DNA from: Bacteroidota bacterium
Lineage (GTDB): Bacteria > Bacteroidota > Bacteroidia > Chitinophagales > Chitinophagaceae
Reading direction: 5' to 3'
Assembly: GCA_023422565.1 (NCBI GenBank)
Contig: JAFAGR010000011.1
Location: 1-32,988, forward strand
Length of the DNA: 32,988 nt
Part shown: in pieces, positions 16,681 to 26,581 of the stretch
Layout of the letters: every line of letters begins with the position of its first letter
Numbering within the stretch: the stretch's first letter is position 1
Translations under genes and position numbers: made by a program
The notes under the pieces: model-generated
What the model saw: the letters and a program-made list of their open reading frames with translations, nothing else
Databases searched by the model: none
What the model was told of the DNA's origin: nothing

Positions 16681-18026
16681 CATATCGGTCTGTTCGGATC
16701 AAAATTTTCCAGCTCCTTACTTACCGCGTTCAGGAAGGTTGACCCCAGCGAGCCATCAATGATACGATGATCGTAGGAGAGTGAAATATACATCATGTGG
16801 CGTATGCCTATCGTATCGCCCTGCGCGGTTTCAATAACCATCGGGCGCTTCTTTATTGCTCCCACGGCCATTATTGCAACCTGCGGCTGGTTAATGATGG
16901 GGGTTCCCATGATGCTTCCGAATGTACCGACGTTTGTAAGTGTGAACGTTCCGCCGGCAGTGTCATCGGGTTTTAATTTCCCGGTGCGAGCCGCATTGGC
17001 CAGCCCATTTACCTGTTTGGTTAAGCCCACCAGGTTTAATTGGTCGGCATTTTTTATAACCGGAACAATGAGGTTGCCACTGGGAAGGGCGGTTGCCATA
17101 CCGATATTGAGATCTTTCTTGATGATGATCCGGTCTCCGTCTACGGAGCTGCTCATCATCGGGTATTTCTTAATTGATTTTACGATCGCCTCAATGAACA
17201 GCGGCGTGAATGTGATCTTTTCACCCTCGCGTTTTTCAAATTCCTTTTTTACACGGTCTCTCCATTGAACCAGGTTGGTTACATCGCACTCGGCAAAGCT
17301 GGTAACGTGCGGGCTGGTTTGTTTACTGTCAACCATATGCTTCGCGATCATCTTACGCATACGGTCCATTTCAATAATTTCCACATTACCCTGGTAAACC
17401 ACAGGGGCCTGACTTGCCGGAGTGCTTTGCGGAAGCACCGTAACCTGCGATGCGGGTTGGGCCGATGGAGCTTGCGCATTTTGTTGAGGTTGTGAAGCGC
17501 CACCTTTGCCCCGGTTAGCTACATAAGAAAGTATATCCTTTTTACTCACCCTTCCATCCTGGCCTGTGCCCGGAATATTTTCCAATTCGCTCATGCTGAT
17601 ACCTTCACTTTGCGCGATATTGAGTACAAGCGGCGAATAAAAACGCATTTTATTTCCATTTCCGCCGGCAACAGCTGATTTTGAGGCCGAAGGTTGATAT
17701 GGAATTTCTTCAACCACCTTTGCATCCTCATACTCACGGGAAGGGGAAGACGAAGATGGAGCAGAAGGCTGTTGCGCAGATGAGGCTCCAACCCTGATCT
17801 TAGCTATAATGGTGCCGATGGGAACCACATCATTTTCTTTAAAAAGAATTTCTTCAATCACACCTTCCGCTGTTGAAGGCACTTCGCTGTCAACCTTATC
17901 GGTAGCAATATCCAATACGGTTTCGTCCTGCTTAATCTGGTCTCCGGGTTTCTTGTGCCATTTCAAAATTGTAGCTTCCATAATACTTTCTCCAAGCTTC
18001 GGCATTACCAGGTCAACTAAACTCAT
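16680..18026 (-). CDS. 2-oxoacid dehydrogenase E2 (dihydrolipoamide acyltransferase)
   Basis: 448 aa. It carries acyl groups between E1 and E3 of a 2-oxoacid dehydrogenase complex. An N-terminal lipoyl domain (1-78) has the lipoylated K44 in TDKVDSE. A flexible Ser/Pro/Ala linker follows. A peripheral-subunit-binding domain lies at about 127-165 (SPLVLNIAQSEGISMSEL...GTGQDGRVSKKDIL). A second Gln/Pro/Ala linker leads to the catalytic acyltransferase domain (about 215-448) with H420 and D424 in SYDHRIIDG. The DKVDSE form is common in branched-chain or 2-oxoglutarate type E2 proteins of Bacteroidota. Substrate cannot be fixed here because E1 and E3 genes are not adjacent. It stands alone, 183 bp downstream of cinA on the same strand, with its own -7 element. 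Confidence 0.92.
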   Translation of the reverse strand: MSLVDLVMPKLGESIMEATILKWHKKPGDQIKQDETVLDIATDKVDSEVPSTAEGVIEEILFKENDVVPIGTIIAKIRVGASSAQQPSAPSSSSPSREYEDAKVVEEIPYQPSASKSAVAGGNGNKMRFYSPLVLNIAQSEGISMSELENIPGTGQDGRVSKKDILSYVANRGKGGASQPQQNAQAPSAQPASQVTVLPQSTPASQAPVVYQGNVEIIEMDRMRKMIAKHMVDSKQTSPHVTSFAECDVTNLVQWRDRVKKEFEKREGEKITFTPLFIEAIVKSIKKYPMMSSSVDGDRIIIKKDLNIGMATALPSGNLIVPVIKNADQLNLVGLTKQVNGLANAARTGKLKPDDTAGGTFTLTNVGTFGSIMGTPIINQPQVAIMAVGAIKKRPMVIETAQGDTIGIRHMMYISLSYDHRIIDGSLGSTFLNAVSKELENFDPNRPI

Positions 18027-18059
18027 ATATGTAAATATTTTTGATTAAGGTTGATGGCG

Positions 18060-18067
18060 CAAATGTA
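18060..18067 (-). promoter_or_regulatory. Candidate -7 element for the E2 gene
   Basis: Read on the minus strand, TACATTTG (18067-18060) matches TAnnTTTG, 34 bp before the E2 ATG at 18026. No TTG lies at the expected 19-bp distance, so only the -7 half is supported. The 183-bp gap to cinA holds nothing else that I recognise. Confidence 0.35.
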
Positions 18068-18209
18068 AGCAAATTCAGTTTTAAGAACGGAGGATATTGG
18101 AGATAGGACGGATTAATTTCAACCTTGTTATTTTCCTCAAAAAAGGCTTGAAACCATTAGCGATTAATAGTTTCAGCATATTTTTAATTATACGAAAATG
18201 GCCGGGAAA

Positions 18210-19448
18210 CTATTTTTTAGTGATCACCTTCCTTAACATGTCCAATGCACTAATACAAACCACCTGCATGTTGTTTTCGCGGTTGTAGCGCAGTTGAAAT
18301 TTCTTTACTTCCACCTGATCTTTGCTTCCTGCAGCGATCCAAACTGTGCCGACAGGTTTTTCAGGTGTACCGCCGCCCGGGCCCAGAATCCCGGATACAG
18401 AGATCGCATAATTGGTTTTCATAAGGGCCAAAACGCCATTGAGCATTTCTCTGACCACCTGCTCACTAACGGCGCCAAATTTTTCGAGAGTGTTTTTTGA
18501 AACCCCCAAAATTTCATTCTTGGCTTCATTTGAATAAGTAACCGCGCTGCCTTCAAAAACGGCCGACACTCCGGGAATTCTGGTCAACCGGTGAGCAATA
18601 TATCCGCCCGTACAACTCTCAGCCGTGGCAAGAGTTTCACTGTTTTGTTTGAGCAGGTTGATAATAACCTCTTCCAAACTGATATCGCTGTCAACCACGA
18701 GGTAGGGGCTAGTGCGCTCGCATAATTTTTTAAAATATTTATCCAGCAGCTCCAGGTTGGCAAATTCATCGGCAGTTAATCGCAGGCGAACCATGCTGAA
18801 ATTGGGAAGATAAGCGAGTTGAATACCGGCCGGGAGATCTTTTTCAATGTCTTCTACCAGGTCGGCCAAACTAGACTCTCCGATGCCTGAGGTTAACAGT
18901 GTGCGATGTTCAAGCGGTCGGCCCACAAAATGTTTGGCCAGCAGCGGGAGTACATGCTCGCACATGATGCCTTTCATTTCAAAGGGCACGCCGGGCATGC
19001 TGATAATGGTAGAATTGTTTCTTTCAAACATCATCCCGGGTGCGGTTCCCAAAGGGTTTAAGAGAACCCTGCAAACATCGGGCACCATGGCCTGTGTAAG
19101 ATTGCGGTCCGGCATTGGTTTTTTCAACACATTGTCGAAAAGGTTTCGAACATGTTGCTCTACTTCCTCGTTACGCACCATTTTGCCATTGAAATATTTG
19201 CATAACAGTTCCTTCGTAATATCATCGGATGTTGGGCCGAGCCCACCGGTAATCAGCACTACCGGGGAGCGGGAAATCTCCTCGTCGAGAGACTGCCAGA
19301 TATCGTTCCAACTATCGCCCACGGCTACACGACGTTGCACCTGTATGCCTATCTTGTTGAGTTCTCCGGCCATCCATGCACTATTGGTGTCTATAACCTG
19401 GCCGATCAGAAGTTCATCGCCGATTGTAATGATGCTCGCCTTTGTCAC
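18210..19448 (-). CDS. cinA: CinA family protein (competence/damage-inducible, NMN amidase type)
   Basis: 412 aa, full-length two-domain CinA. The N-terminal MoaB/COG1058-like domain (1-170) shows IITIGDELLIGQVIDTNS, the TGGLGPTSDD motif at 67-76 and GTAPGM. A linker domain follows. The C-terminal amidase domain (about 258-412) shows TAESCTGG (275-282) and SGILGPGGGTPEKPVGTVW. In studied bacteria the C-terminal domain deamidates nicotinamide mononucleotide in NAD salvage and the N-terminal domain acts on ADP-ribose-type substrates. It is divergent from dacB with only 33 bp between the two start codons, so the promoters must overlap or lie inside the neighbour. Confidence 0.93.
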   Translation of the reverse strand: MTKASIITIGDELLIGQVIDTNSAWMAGELNKIGIQVQRRVAVGDSWNDIWQSLDEEISRSPVVLITGGLGPTSDDITKELLCKYFNGKMVRNEEVEQHVRNLFDNVLKKPMPDRNLTQAMVPDVCRVLLNPLGTAPGMMFERNNSTIISMPGVPFEMKGIMCEHVLPLLAKHFVGRPLEHRTLLTSGIGESSLADLVEDIEKDLPAGIQLAYLPNFSMVRLRLTADEFANLELLDKYFKKLCERTSPYLVVDSDISLEEVIINLLKQNSETLATAESCTGGYIAHRLTRIPGVSAVFEGSAVTYSNEAKNEILGVSKNTLEKFGAVSEQVVREMLNGVLALMKTNYAISVSGILGPGGGTPEKPVGTVWIAAGSKDQVEVKKFQLRYNRENNMQVVCISALDMLRKVITKK

Positions 19449-19481
19449 GCTTTGGCTTAATTTTATTGCAATTTATATAAG

Positions 19482-20879
19482 ATGAAGTTGCATTTCCTGA
19501 TAATACTTTCCCTGTTGCTCGATTTTCCGGCCTTTTCGCAATCCCGTTCCCTCACGGTTGCGATGGAAAAGCTTGCTGCCGACGAACAATTTGCAAATGC
19601 CTCAATTGCTCTCTCCGTAAGGGAAGCAGAAACCGGGAAGGAAGTTTATCAGCTGAATGGCAACCTTGGCGTGAACCCGGCGAGTTCTCAAAAAGTGGTG
19701 ACCAGCGCCTCTGCATTTGAATTGCTGGGAAAAGAATTTCGCTTCTCTACACGCCTTGCTCTTGCAAATGTGCAGGGTGGTAAAGGCCAAATGTTAGTTG
19801 TTACCGGCGACGGCGACCCCACTTTAGGCAGCGATAGGTGGAAGTATACCCGTGCAGAACAGGTTTTCTCTACAATATTAAACTTGCTTAAACAGAATAA
19901 CGTTAAAGAACTTCCGGGAGGAATTTATATCGACAATCCAAAATTTTCCTATCAACCGTTGCCGCATGGATGGATATGGGAAGACATAGGTAATTATTTT
20001 GGTGCCGGTGCCTGGGGATTTAACTGGAAGGAAAATGTTTTTGAGATCGACATGTTTCCCGGAAAAGATGAAGGCGACCCGGTAACGGTGACGGCTACCC
20101 GCCCGGCCTGGATGATGGAAACGATCACTTCATTCGTGACCACAGGAGAAAGAGGCTCAGGCGATAAAAGTATTGTGTTCTCCGCACCGTTTCAACAGAA
20201 TATTTTTATTACGGGAACCGTGCCTGCGGGAAGCCCCATTACTATCAGCGGCTCACTGCCTGACCCAGCCGCATCTTTCGGGCGGGAACTCAGCGAATTT
20301 TTGCAGCGGTCAGGGATTATTTGCGGTGAGGTACAAACATTGGGCGAAGCAATCAGAAAGGGAAAAGTGCCTTTAATTGAAAACTCCAGACAGCTTGCCG
20401 AACTGAGGTCTCCACCGCTTGATTCGATGAATTATTGGTTCATGAATAAAAGCATCAATTTATATGGTGAGGCTTTTATAAAAATGATCGCGCTTCAACA
20501 AAACAAAGAAGCTTCCACCACCAATGGTATTGGTATAGTACGTGAATTTTGGAAAGAGAAAGGAATTGCGCCGGGCGAGTTGAAAATAGGGGATGGAAGC
20601 GGTTTGTCGCCCATTAACCGTGTGACCTCAAATGCATTGGTGAAAGTTATGGAGTATGCGCAGAAAAGGCCTTGGTTCAACTCTTTTTATGCCGGCATTC
20701 CAACTATGAACAATATGAAATTAAAGAGCGGGTATATGCAGGGAGTTCGATCGTACACCGGTATAATAACCTCTGGCAGCGGTAAAAAGTTTTTGGTGGC
20801 CTTTGTTATAAATAATTTTCACGGCAGCCCTGCCGCAGTGAGGCAGAAAATGTGGAAGGTACTTGATGAACTTCTTTAA
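19482..20879 (+). CDS. dacB: D-alanyl-D-alanine carboxypeptidase/endopeptidase (PBP4 type)
   Basis: 465 aa. The signal peptide ends at Ser19 with Gln20 after it; the mature enzyme is periplasmic. It trims or cleaves peptidoglycan cross-links. The penicillin-binding signature is complete: S68-S-Q-K71 with the nucleophilic serine, S324-I-N326, and K415-S-G417 in place of KTG. The long insert between the first two motifs (about 90-300), with VTGDGDPTLG, is typical of class C PBP4/DacB. The last 4 bp overlap the 3' end of the convergent thioesterase gene. Confidence 0.92.
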   Translation: MKLHFLIILSLLLDFPAFSQSRSLTVAMEKLAADEQFANASIALSVREAETGKEVYQLNGNLGVNPASSQKVVTSASAFELLGKEFRFSTRLALANVQGGKGQMLVVTGDGDPTLGSDRWKYTRAEQVFSTILNLLKQNNVKELPGGIYIDNPKFSYQPLPHGWIWEDIGNYFGAGAWGFNWKENVFEIDMFPGKDEGDPVTVTATRPAWMMETITSFVTTGERGSGDKSIVFSAPFQQNIFITGTVPAGSPITISGSLPDPAASFGRELSEFLQRSGIICGEVQTLGEAIRKGKVPLIENSRQLAELRSPPLDSMNYWFMNKSINLYGEAFIKMIALQQNKEASTTNGIGIVREFWKEKGIAPGELKIGDGSGLSPINRVTSNALVKVMEYAQKRPWFNSFYAGIPTMNNMKLKSGYMQGVRSYTGIITSGSGKKFLVAFVINNFHGSPAAVRQKMWKVLDELL

Positions 20880-21298
20880 GGCCGGGAAGATTCCGGGAAA
20901 TATCCCTTAAGACTGTCAAACAGCATCTCCGGCATGTTTGTTTTTTTCATTCCCGCGGCTTCCAAGAAGTATAAGGTAACTGCACTTGTGTTTATAAGTC
21001 TGTCGTCTAAAAAAATATCGCCGTGAAAAACGATTCGGTGATTGGTAGGTAATTCTCTTAGGGTAGTCCTAACCGTTAGCAGGTCATCATATCTCGCAGG
21101 CAGCAGAAATCTTGTATGAATATCCACCACAGGCATAATGATGCCCATCTTTTCAATGTCTTTGTAGCTAAAGCCCAATGTTCTGATAGCTTCGGTTCTG
21201 CCAATTTCATGAAACTGCGCGTAATGGCCGTGGTATACGATCCCCATCTGATCTGTCAGGGCGTAGTGAATTCTGATCTGTGTTTCTGAAACAAACAT
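20876..21298 (-). CDS. Acyl-CoA thioesterase, hotdog fold (YbgC/FadM type)
   Basis: 140 aa. The N-terminal block RIHYALTDQMGIVYHGHYAQFHE matches the 4-hydroxybenzoyl-CoA thioesterase family, with the catalytic Asp at residue 16 and the central hotdog helix after it. These cytoplasmic enzymes hydrolyse acyl-CoA thioesters; substrate range is broad and not readable here. Its ATG shares one base with the DoxX stop (TAATG on the minus strand at 21300-21296), so the two are translationally coupled. It overlaps dacB by 4 bp tail to tail. Confidence 0.85.
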   Translation of the reverse strand: MFVSETQIRIHYALTDQMGIVYHGHYAQFHEIGRTEAIRTLGFSYKDIEKMGIIMPVVDIHTRFLLPARYDDLLTVRTTLRELPTNHRIVFHGDIFLDDRLINTSAVTLYFLEAAGMKKTNMPEMLFDSLKGYFPESSRP

Positions 21299-21705
21299 TA
21301 CTTCCCGATCATGCTGTCAATGCTTGCGCGGCCCGGCCCAACAAGCAATAATGTAATGAATGCTCCAAGGAAAAGTGTTGCCTTTTCGCCGTCTCCGAAA
21401 AAGTTTCCGTTGTGTGCAACAAAAAGCGCAACGCTCATGGCAATTATAAGCGGAATGGTTGCCAGGCGTGTGAATAAGCCCAGCAGGATGAAGAGAGCAC
21501 AGAAGAATTCGGCAAATACGGCAAGCGTAAGGGTTGTGCCCTGGCCCATTCCCCAAAGATTCATGAATTTTGATTTGTACTGCGCAAAGTTCACGAGCTT
21601 GTCGTATCCATGGTTCATCATCAGTCCGCCTGAAACGATCCGGAGCAACAGCATGGCCACGCTGAAAGCGCCGGCAGAGTATTTGGTTGAAAATAGCTTT
21701 TTCAT
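21298..21705 (-). CDS. DoxX family membrane protein
   Basis: 135 aa from the ATG at 21705 (MKKLFSTKY). The frame extends to 21831, but the added segment is not hydrophobic and does not fit the family, so I reject it. Four membrane helices are visible, with MMNHGYDKLVNF near the first turn and FCALFILLGLFTRLATIPL in the centre, both DoxX/YphA hallmarks. The function of the family is loosely defined (quinone-linked oxidoreductase partner in some cases). It is the first gene of a two-gene unit with the thioesterase and is divergent from the TPR operon. Confidence 0.83.
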   Translation of the reverse strand: MKKLFSTKYSAGAFSVAMLLLRIVSGGLMMNHGYDKLVNFAQYKSKFMNLWGMGQGTTLTLAVFAEFFCALFILLGLFTRLATIPLIIAMSVALFVAHNGNFFGDGEKATLFLGAFITLLLVGPGRASIDSMIGK

Positions 21706-21857
21706 TGAATAATGATTCTGGGTTAGTTCCCGCAAAATAAGAGGATATTGGTTGCTTTCGAAAAATTTCTTTATCAATCTTTTAACAACATGTGAACTTC
21801 CATTCATTTTGTTTGCGGTAGCTATGCGCACGGCCGTATCATTCGCTGCAGTAATAC

Positions 21858-21865
21858 TAAATTTG
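21858..21865 (+). promoter_or_regulatory. Candidate -7 element for the TPR operon
   Basis: TAAATTTG at 21858-21865 is a full TAnnTTTG match, 23 bp before the ATG at 21889. No TTG occurs at the expected -33 position. The near-repeat GCAGTAATA / GCAGTATAA flanks it (about 21848-21878) and could be a regulator site. Confidence 0.4.
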
Positions 21866-21888
21866 CCGCAGTATAATTTAAAAATATC

Positions 21889-24800
21889 ATGAAGAAGCAG
21901 TTAGTAACCTTTCTCTGTGCATTGTGTTTTTCTTCGGGCATCATAGCCCAGCCAACTCATGCCATTAACGACAGTGAATTGCAATACAAAGAAGCGAAGG
22001 AACTGATCAGTAAAGAGCAGTATGCGCTGGCTTATCCTTTGGTGAAAGAACTGCTTGCAAAGTACCCGGAGAATAAATTAAGCGATTATACTTATTTGCG
22101 GGAAGACATTCTATACTTCGATATACTCTGTCGCTTACGGTTTATGCATGATGTGGCTGCAGAGGATGCGGTTACATATATTAATGGTACCAACAATGAG
22201 CCGCGCAGGCAAATGCTTGCTTTTCATCTTGCACATTATTATTTTTTAAAGGAAGATTACGAAAAAGCCATTGAGCATTTTACAACAGCCGGGTACGACA
22301 ACATCAGTAATGACCAGGCGGCTGATGCGAAGTTTGAACTCGCTTATTCTTATTTTAACTTAAAACAATTCGGAAATGCGAAGCCGCTCTTTGCGGAAAT
22401 TATTCAGATACCCGGTAGCAAATATTTTATTCCCGCGCAATATTATTATGGTTTCATCTCCTACAATGAGGGCAATTATGATGAGGCTTTAAAAGCTTTT
22501 AAATTTGTAGAAACGGTTGATCCCTATCAGGGCATTGTTCCTTACTATATTTCAGAAATATATTATTTCCAGGGAAAGAAGGAAGAATCGCTTCGATATG
22601 GTCAGTCAGTGCTTGATAAGGGCGGCGACATTTATTATAAAGGCCGCTTAAATCTTCTGATCGGGCAGTTGCATTATGAAAAGCAGGATTATGCGAAAGC
22701 ATTGCCCCTGCTGGATGAATATGTGAATAACAGTGAGAAGGTAAGCAAGGAAGTGATGTATGAATGGAGCTATGCAAACTATAAACAGGGCAATGTGGCC
22801 AAAGCGATCGACGGTTTCCGTCAGCTCAGCAACGAAAAAGATTCGATGGGCCAGAACAGTATGTATCTTCTGGGTGACCTGTACTTAAAAACCGGGGATA
22901 AAGCCAATGCGAGAAACGCCTTTCAGTTTAGCGCGTACAATAGCAGCAATCCTACACAGCAAAAGGTATCCCGTTTCAATTACGGCAAACTTTCTTATGA
23001 ACTCGGCTACCAGGATATTGCACTAACTGAATTAAGAAAATATATTCAGGATTATCCGGGTTCGGAGTATGATGAGGAAGCAAAGGAAATTTTGTTGAAT
23101 TTATTATCGCGCACAAACAACTTTCGTGAAGCGATGAGCATCTACCAGGGCTTTCAGAACCCCACCGTGGCTATGCAGCGTGTGTATCCTGCAATAATGT
23201 ATGGAAGGGCCATAGAACTTATAAATGACCAGCAACTTGCCGCGGCTGATGCTTTGCTTTCTGATGTGATCTCCAACACATATTCTACTAACGTGAAGCC
23301 GTATGCGCATTTTTGGAAAGGCGAGATCGCGTTAAGGCAACAACGGTATAATGATGCAGTAAGACATATCAATCAATATCTCCAGGCGGGCGTGCCGGCG
23401 CAAGGTGAAGCGAATCCGTCCTCGGCCCGGTATAACCTGGGTTATGGCCATCTTTATCTCGAAAACTTTCAAAATGCATTTGATAATTTTCAGCAGGTTG
23501 CCTCATCGGTTTCTTCAGGCAGCAGCCCCGTGCAGCAGGATGCGTATCTGCGCAGCGGAGATGCAGCTTACATGTTGCGGAATTATTCGCGGGCAAACAG
23601 TATTTACGATGTGATTATTGATAACTCCCTGCCGCAGGCGGATTATGCCACCTTTCAAAAGGCTCTCATTGCAGGCATAAATAATAGTAATGAAAAGATC
23701 AGGCTCCTGAACAGGTTGGTCACACGGTTCGCTTCCAGCCCGCTGCAGCAAGAGGCGAATATGGAGATCGCTAAAACATACATCGCAGATGAGAAGTTCA
23801 GCGATGCCATCCCTTATCTTGATAAAATACTTGCCTCTTCAAACAATGGCCTGAAACCCGCCGCATACCTGGCTTCAGGACTTGCTCATTACAACAGCGG
23901 CAATAACCGGGCTGCTTTGGCCAGTTATGAGGAACTTATAGAAAGGTATCCTAACAGTGTTGAAGCAAGGGAGGCACTGGAAAGTTCAAGGGACATCTTT
24001 GTGGCAAGTGGACGCCCGGAAGATTTCGTAGCGCTCTCCAGAAAGGCGGGATATGATGTTTCCGTTTCTGAGGCAGATTCACTTGCCTTTGCTTCGGCCT
24101 CTCTCAAATATAACAACAATGATTGCACCGGTGCCATTCAATCTTTGTCCAGGTACATCGAATCAAATACAAATGGAGCCTACCTTTTAGACGCGCATTT
24201 TATGCGGAGTGATTGCTACTTAAAGGCGAAAGATTTTTCGAATGCGCTGAAGGGTTATGTATTTATTGCCGACAAAGGTTTCAGCAGGTATTATGAGCCC
24301 TCTGCACTGGAGGCCGCGCGAATCAATTATTTCGAGTTGAAAAATTATACAGCGGCTAAAAAGTATTTTGAGATGTTGAGGACAAATGCGCAGAGCCAGG
24401 ATGTTCAGTTGGAAGCACTACGCGGACTCACACGATCTTACTATCAGTTGAAAGAGTATGCACAAGCCGGAGATGCTGCCCGCGAATTGCTGGCCGGTAA
24501 GGGCCTCACCACAGATGATAAGTCTATCGCCAACCTCGTCTTAGGCAAGGCTCTGCAGGCCGATGGAGATCTTAACGGGGCGATAGAGGCCTTCAGGAAG
24601 GTGACTTCGATCAACCGCTCATCGTGGGGCGCAGAAGCGAGGTATGAGATAGCTGCTTCCTGGTTCGTGTTGAAGAATTTCACGCAGGCAGAAAAAGCGG
24701 CCAATGCCGTTATTAAGGAAACCGGTTCTTATGATTACTGGGTGACCAGCGCCTACATTTTATTAGGCGATATTTTTATGGAACAAAAGGATTATTTCAA

Positions 24801-24924
24801 CGCGAAGGCAACTTATGAAAGCGTAGCTCAAAATGCGGTTATCGCTGAATTGAAAGCGAAGGCGCAGGATAAACTGGCAAATGCAGTGGCTGCCGAGAAG
24901 CAACAATCCAAAATCAGTAATTGA
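21889..24924 (+). CDS. Large exported TPR-repeat protein
   Basis: 1011 aa. The signal peptide ends at Ala20 with Gln21 after it, so the protein is periplasmic. Nearly the whole length is tetratricopeptide repeats; the A-x-x-x-Y/F...A pattern recurs about every 34-40 residues, e.g. EDYEKAIEHFTTAG, GNYDEALKAFKFVE, QDYAKALPLLDEYV, GNNRAALASYEELIERYP and GDLNGAIEAFRKV. Such proteins beside a TonB-receptor-like barrel are often annotated in Bacteroidota as putative TonB-system components, acting as periplasmic scaffolds. It heads a four-gene operon with gaps of 21, 4 and 15 bp. No catalytic motif is seen. Confidence 0.85.
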   Translation: MKKQLVTFLCALCFSSGIIAQPTHAINDSELQYKEAKELISKEQYALAYPLVKELLAKYPENKLSDYTYLREDILYFDILCRLRFMHDVAAEDAVTYINGTNNEPRRQMLAFHLAHYYFLKEDYEKAIEHFTTAGYDNISNDQAADAKFELAYSYFNLKQFGNAKPLFAEIIQIPGSKYFIPAQYYYGFISYNEGNYDEALKAFKFVETVDPYQGIVPYYISEIYYFQGKKEESLRYGQSVLDKGGDIYYKGRLNLLIGQLHYEKQDYAKALPLLDEYVNNSEKVSKEVMYEWSYANYKQGNVAKAIDGFRQLSNEKDSMGQNSMYLLGDLYLKTGDKANARNAFQFSAYNSSNPTQQKVSRFNYGKLSYELGYQDIALTELRKYIQDYPGSEYDEEAKEILLNLLSRTNNFREAMSIYQGFQNPTVAMQRVYPAIMYGRAIELINDQQLAAADALLSDVISNTYSTNVKPYAHFWKGEIALRQQRYNDAVRHINQYLQAGVPAQGEANPSSARYNLGYGHLYLENFQNAFDNFQQVASSVSSGSSPVQQDAYLRSGDAAYMLRNYSRANSIYDVIIDNSLPQADYATFQKALIAGINNSNEKIRLLNRLVTRFASSPLQQEANMEIAKTYIADEKFSDAIPYLDKILASSNNGLKPAAYLASGLAHYNSGNNRAALASYEELIERYPNSVEAREALESSRDIFVASGRPEDFVALSRKAGYDVSVSEADSLAFASASLKYNNNDCTGAIQSLSRYIESNTNGAYLLDAHFMRSDCYLKAKDFSNALKGYVFIADKGFSRYYEPSALEAARINYFELKNYTAAKKYFEMLRTNAQSQDVQLEALRGLTRSYYQLKEYAQAGDAARELLAGKGLTTDDKSIANLVLGKALQADGDLNGAIEAFRKVTSINRSSWGAEARYEIAASWFVLKNFTQAEKAANAVIKETGSYDYWVTSAYILLGDIFMEQKDYFNAKATYESVAQNAVIAELKAKAQDKLANAVAAEKQQSKISN

Positions 24925-24945
24925 TCCAATCTTTAATTCTCATTT

Positions 24946-26577
24946 ATGTATACAAAATATGTTTTCGCGGCGATCCTTATTTTTTCATCAGGTTTATCGC
25001 ATGCACAAAGGGATACTTCCAGGCCCGTTTCAATTGATATCACTTCGGCCTACAAACCCGTTTTGCGAAATGCCGTAAAAATAAATTTCAGCGGCACTCA
25101 TATTGCGCAAGACACCAACCGTATGGTTTCTCCGTACAATATTCCTTCGCAACATCTTTTTTATGCTTACCAGCCGGTATCCCTTAAGCCCCTGGCCCTG
25201 GAGCAGGACACTACACTTCATCTGGGAATGCGGCATTTTGTAAAAGCAGGTTTTGGAAGCTACAGTACGCCATATCTTAAGGCGGGAACCTCTTTCGGTG
25301 ACGGTAAAACGCTGATGGGAAATATCTATGGAGATTATATTTCTTCAAAAGGGAGTATCAGGCATCAGGATTATACCATTGCCAATATTCGTGGAGCAGG
25401 GAGCTATTTTATAAAGGATCATGAGGCGTATGCATCGGTGGGTTTGTCCAGCAAAACCTGGCATTTATATGGGTACGACCATTCGCTCTTTAACCCCGAG
25501 AAGAAAGATATCAGGCAAAGATTCACTGATGCCGAGATACATGCCGGCATAAAGAATACGGTGCCAAATAAGTGGGGAGTAAAGTATGATCCGAACATTC
25601 GTGTTAACTTTTTTTCACTTGCTGACCGGCTGACCGAAACCTCATTTTCACTGAAGCTTCCCGCCGAAAAAACATTTTCAAATTCACTTACCATAAAGGC
25701 CGAACTGGATGCGGATCTTACCCGTTATTCCACCGACAATTTGCAGCCTGATACTTCATTCAGTAATAATGTGGTGACCATAAGGCCTTCGATACGATAT
25801 TTTCAACCCAGGTTTTTCGTGAACGGAGGTTTCTCACCTGCCTGGGATAATGGCAAACTTCACTGGCTTCCGGAGATCTATTTTGAAGCGCAGCTTTCCG
25901 AAAGATTGCTGATGCTTCAGGGAGGTTATATTGGCCGTATTTACAAGAATACAGTTCGGAACCTTTCCGCATACAATCCTTATCTGCAGCCAATTACAGA
26001 GCGATTCAATACAAAGGAAACAGAGTTTTACGGCGGTATCAAGGCTACCATAGGAAGCCACTTTAATTTCAGCGGCAAGGTTTCATGGATCACTTATAAA
26101 AACTTTGCACTTTTTATAAACGATACCACATCAGCCGTGAATTCTTTCCAGGTGGCGGATGAGGAGAAGATTAACAATCTTCGTGTACACGGCAACGTGA
26201 GTTATGTGTTTCAGGAAACGCTCAATCTCACCGCAGCCTTCACCCTGAACGGTTTTACCGGGCAGAAAACATTCAACAGGGCTTGGAATACACTGCCTAT
26301 GGAAATACGAGGTTCTGCAAGGTGGTGGATGTTTAAGAAGCTCATGATCAAAGGAGATATTTATACTTTCGCCGGAGGTAAGTACCCGATAAAGGATGGT
26401 GGATTTGACACCGTGGACGGTGGCACAGATCTTAGTCTTGGTGCGGAGTACAGGATCAATAAGCAGTTTAGCGCGTGGATGGATGTAAATAATATTCTAA
26501 GCGACAAGTATTCACGCTGGCCGCAATACCCTGTTTATGGATTAAATTTATTGGGCGGAATCATCATCAATTTTTAA
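24946..26577 (+). CDS. TonB-dependent-receptor-like outer-membrane barrel without plug domain
   Basis: 543 aa. Signal peptide to Ala20, then Gln21. A short N-terminal segment (ITSAYKPVLRNAVKINFSG) is followed by alternating-polarity beta strands to the end. The C-terminus NKQFSAWMDVNNILSDKYSRWPQYPVYGLNLLGGIIINF-type strands, with the final Phe, match the last strands of TonB-dependent receptors. The length and the absence of recognisable plug motifs set it apart from true receptors. It follows the TPR gene by 21 bp and the two probably form an outer-membrane pair. Confidence 0.72.
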   Translation: MYTKYVFAAILIFSSGLSHAQRDTSRPVSIDITSAYKPVLRNAVKINFSGTHIAQDTNRMVSPYNIPSQHLFYAYQPVSLKPLALEQDTTLHLGMRHFVKAGFGSYSTPYLKAGTSFGDGKTLMGNIYGDYISSKGSIRHQDYTIANIRGAGSYFIKDHEAYASVGLSSKTWHLYGYDHSLFNPEKKDIRQRFTDAEIHAGIKNTVPNKWGVKYDPNIRVNFFSLADRLTETSFSLKLPAEKTFSNSLTIKAELDADLTRYSTDNLQPDTSFSNNVVTIRPSIRYFQPRFFVNGGFSPAWDNGKLHWLPEIYFEAQLSERLLMLQGGYIGRIYKNTVRNLSAYNPYLQPITERFNTKETEFYGGIKATIGSHFNFSGKVSWITYKNFALFINDTTSAVNSFQVADEEKINNLRVHGNVSYVFQETLNLTAAFTLNGFTGQKTFNRAWNTLPMEIRGSARWWMFKKLMIKGDIYTFAGGKYPIKDGGFDTVDGGTDLSLGAEYRINKQFSAWMDVNNILSDKYSRWPQYPVYGLNLLGGIIINF

Positions 26578-26581
26578 ATGC

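Noticed and set aside
16795..17268. 157-aa plus-strand open frame
   Set aside because: It is antisense to the E2 catalytic domain and shows no recognisable motif.
18847..19485. 212-aa plus-strand open frame
   Set aside because: It lies entirely antisense to cinA, which has complete family motifs; the translation is Ser/Arg-rich and shows no domain.
21706..21831. Longer start for the DoxX gene
   Set aside because: The added 42 residues are polar and precede the normal DoxX N-terminus MKKLFSTKY; they also run into the promoter region of the divergent TPR operon.
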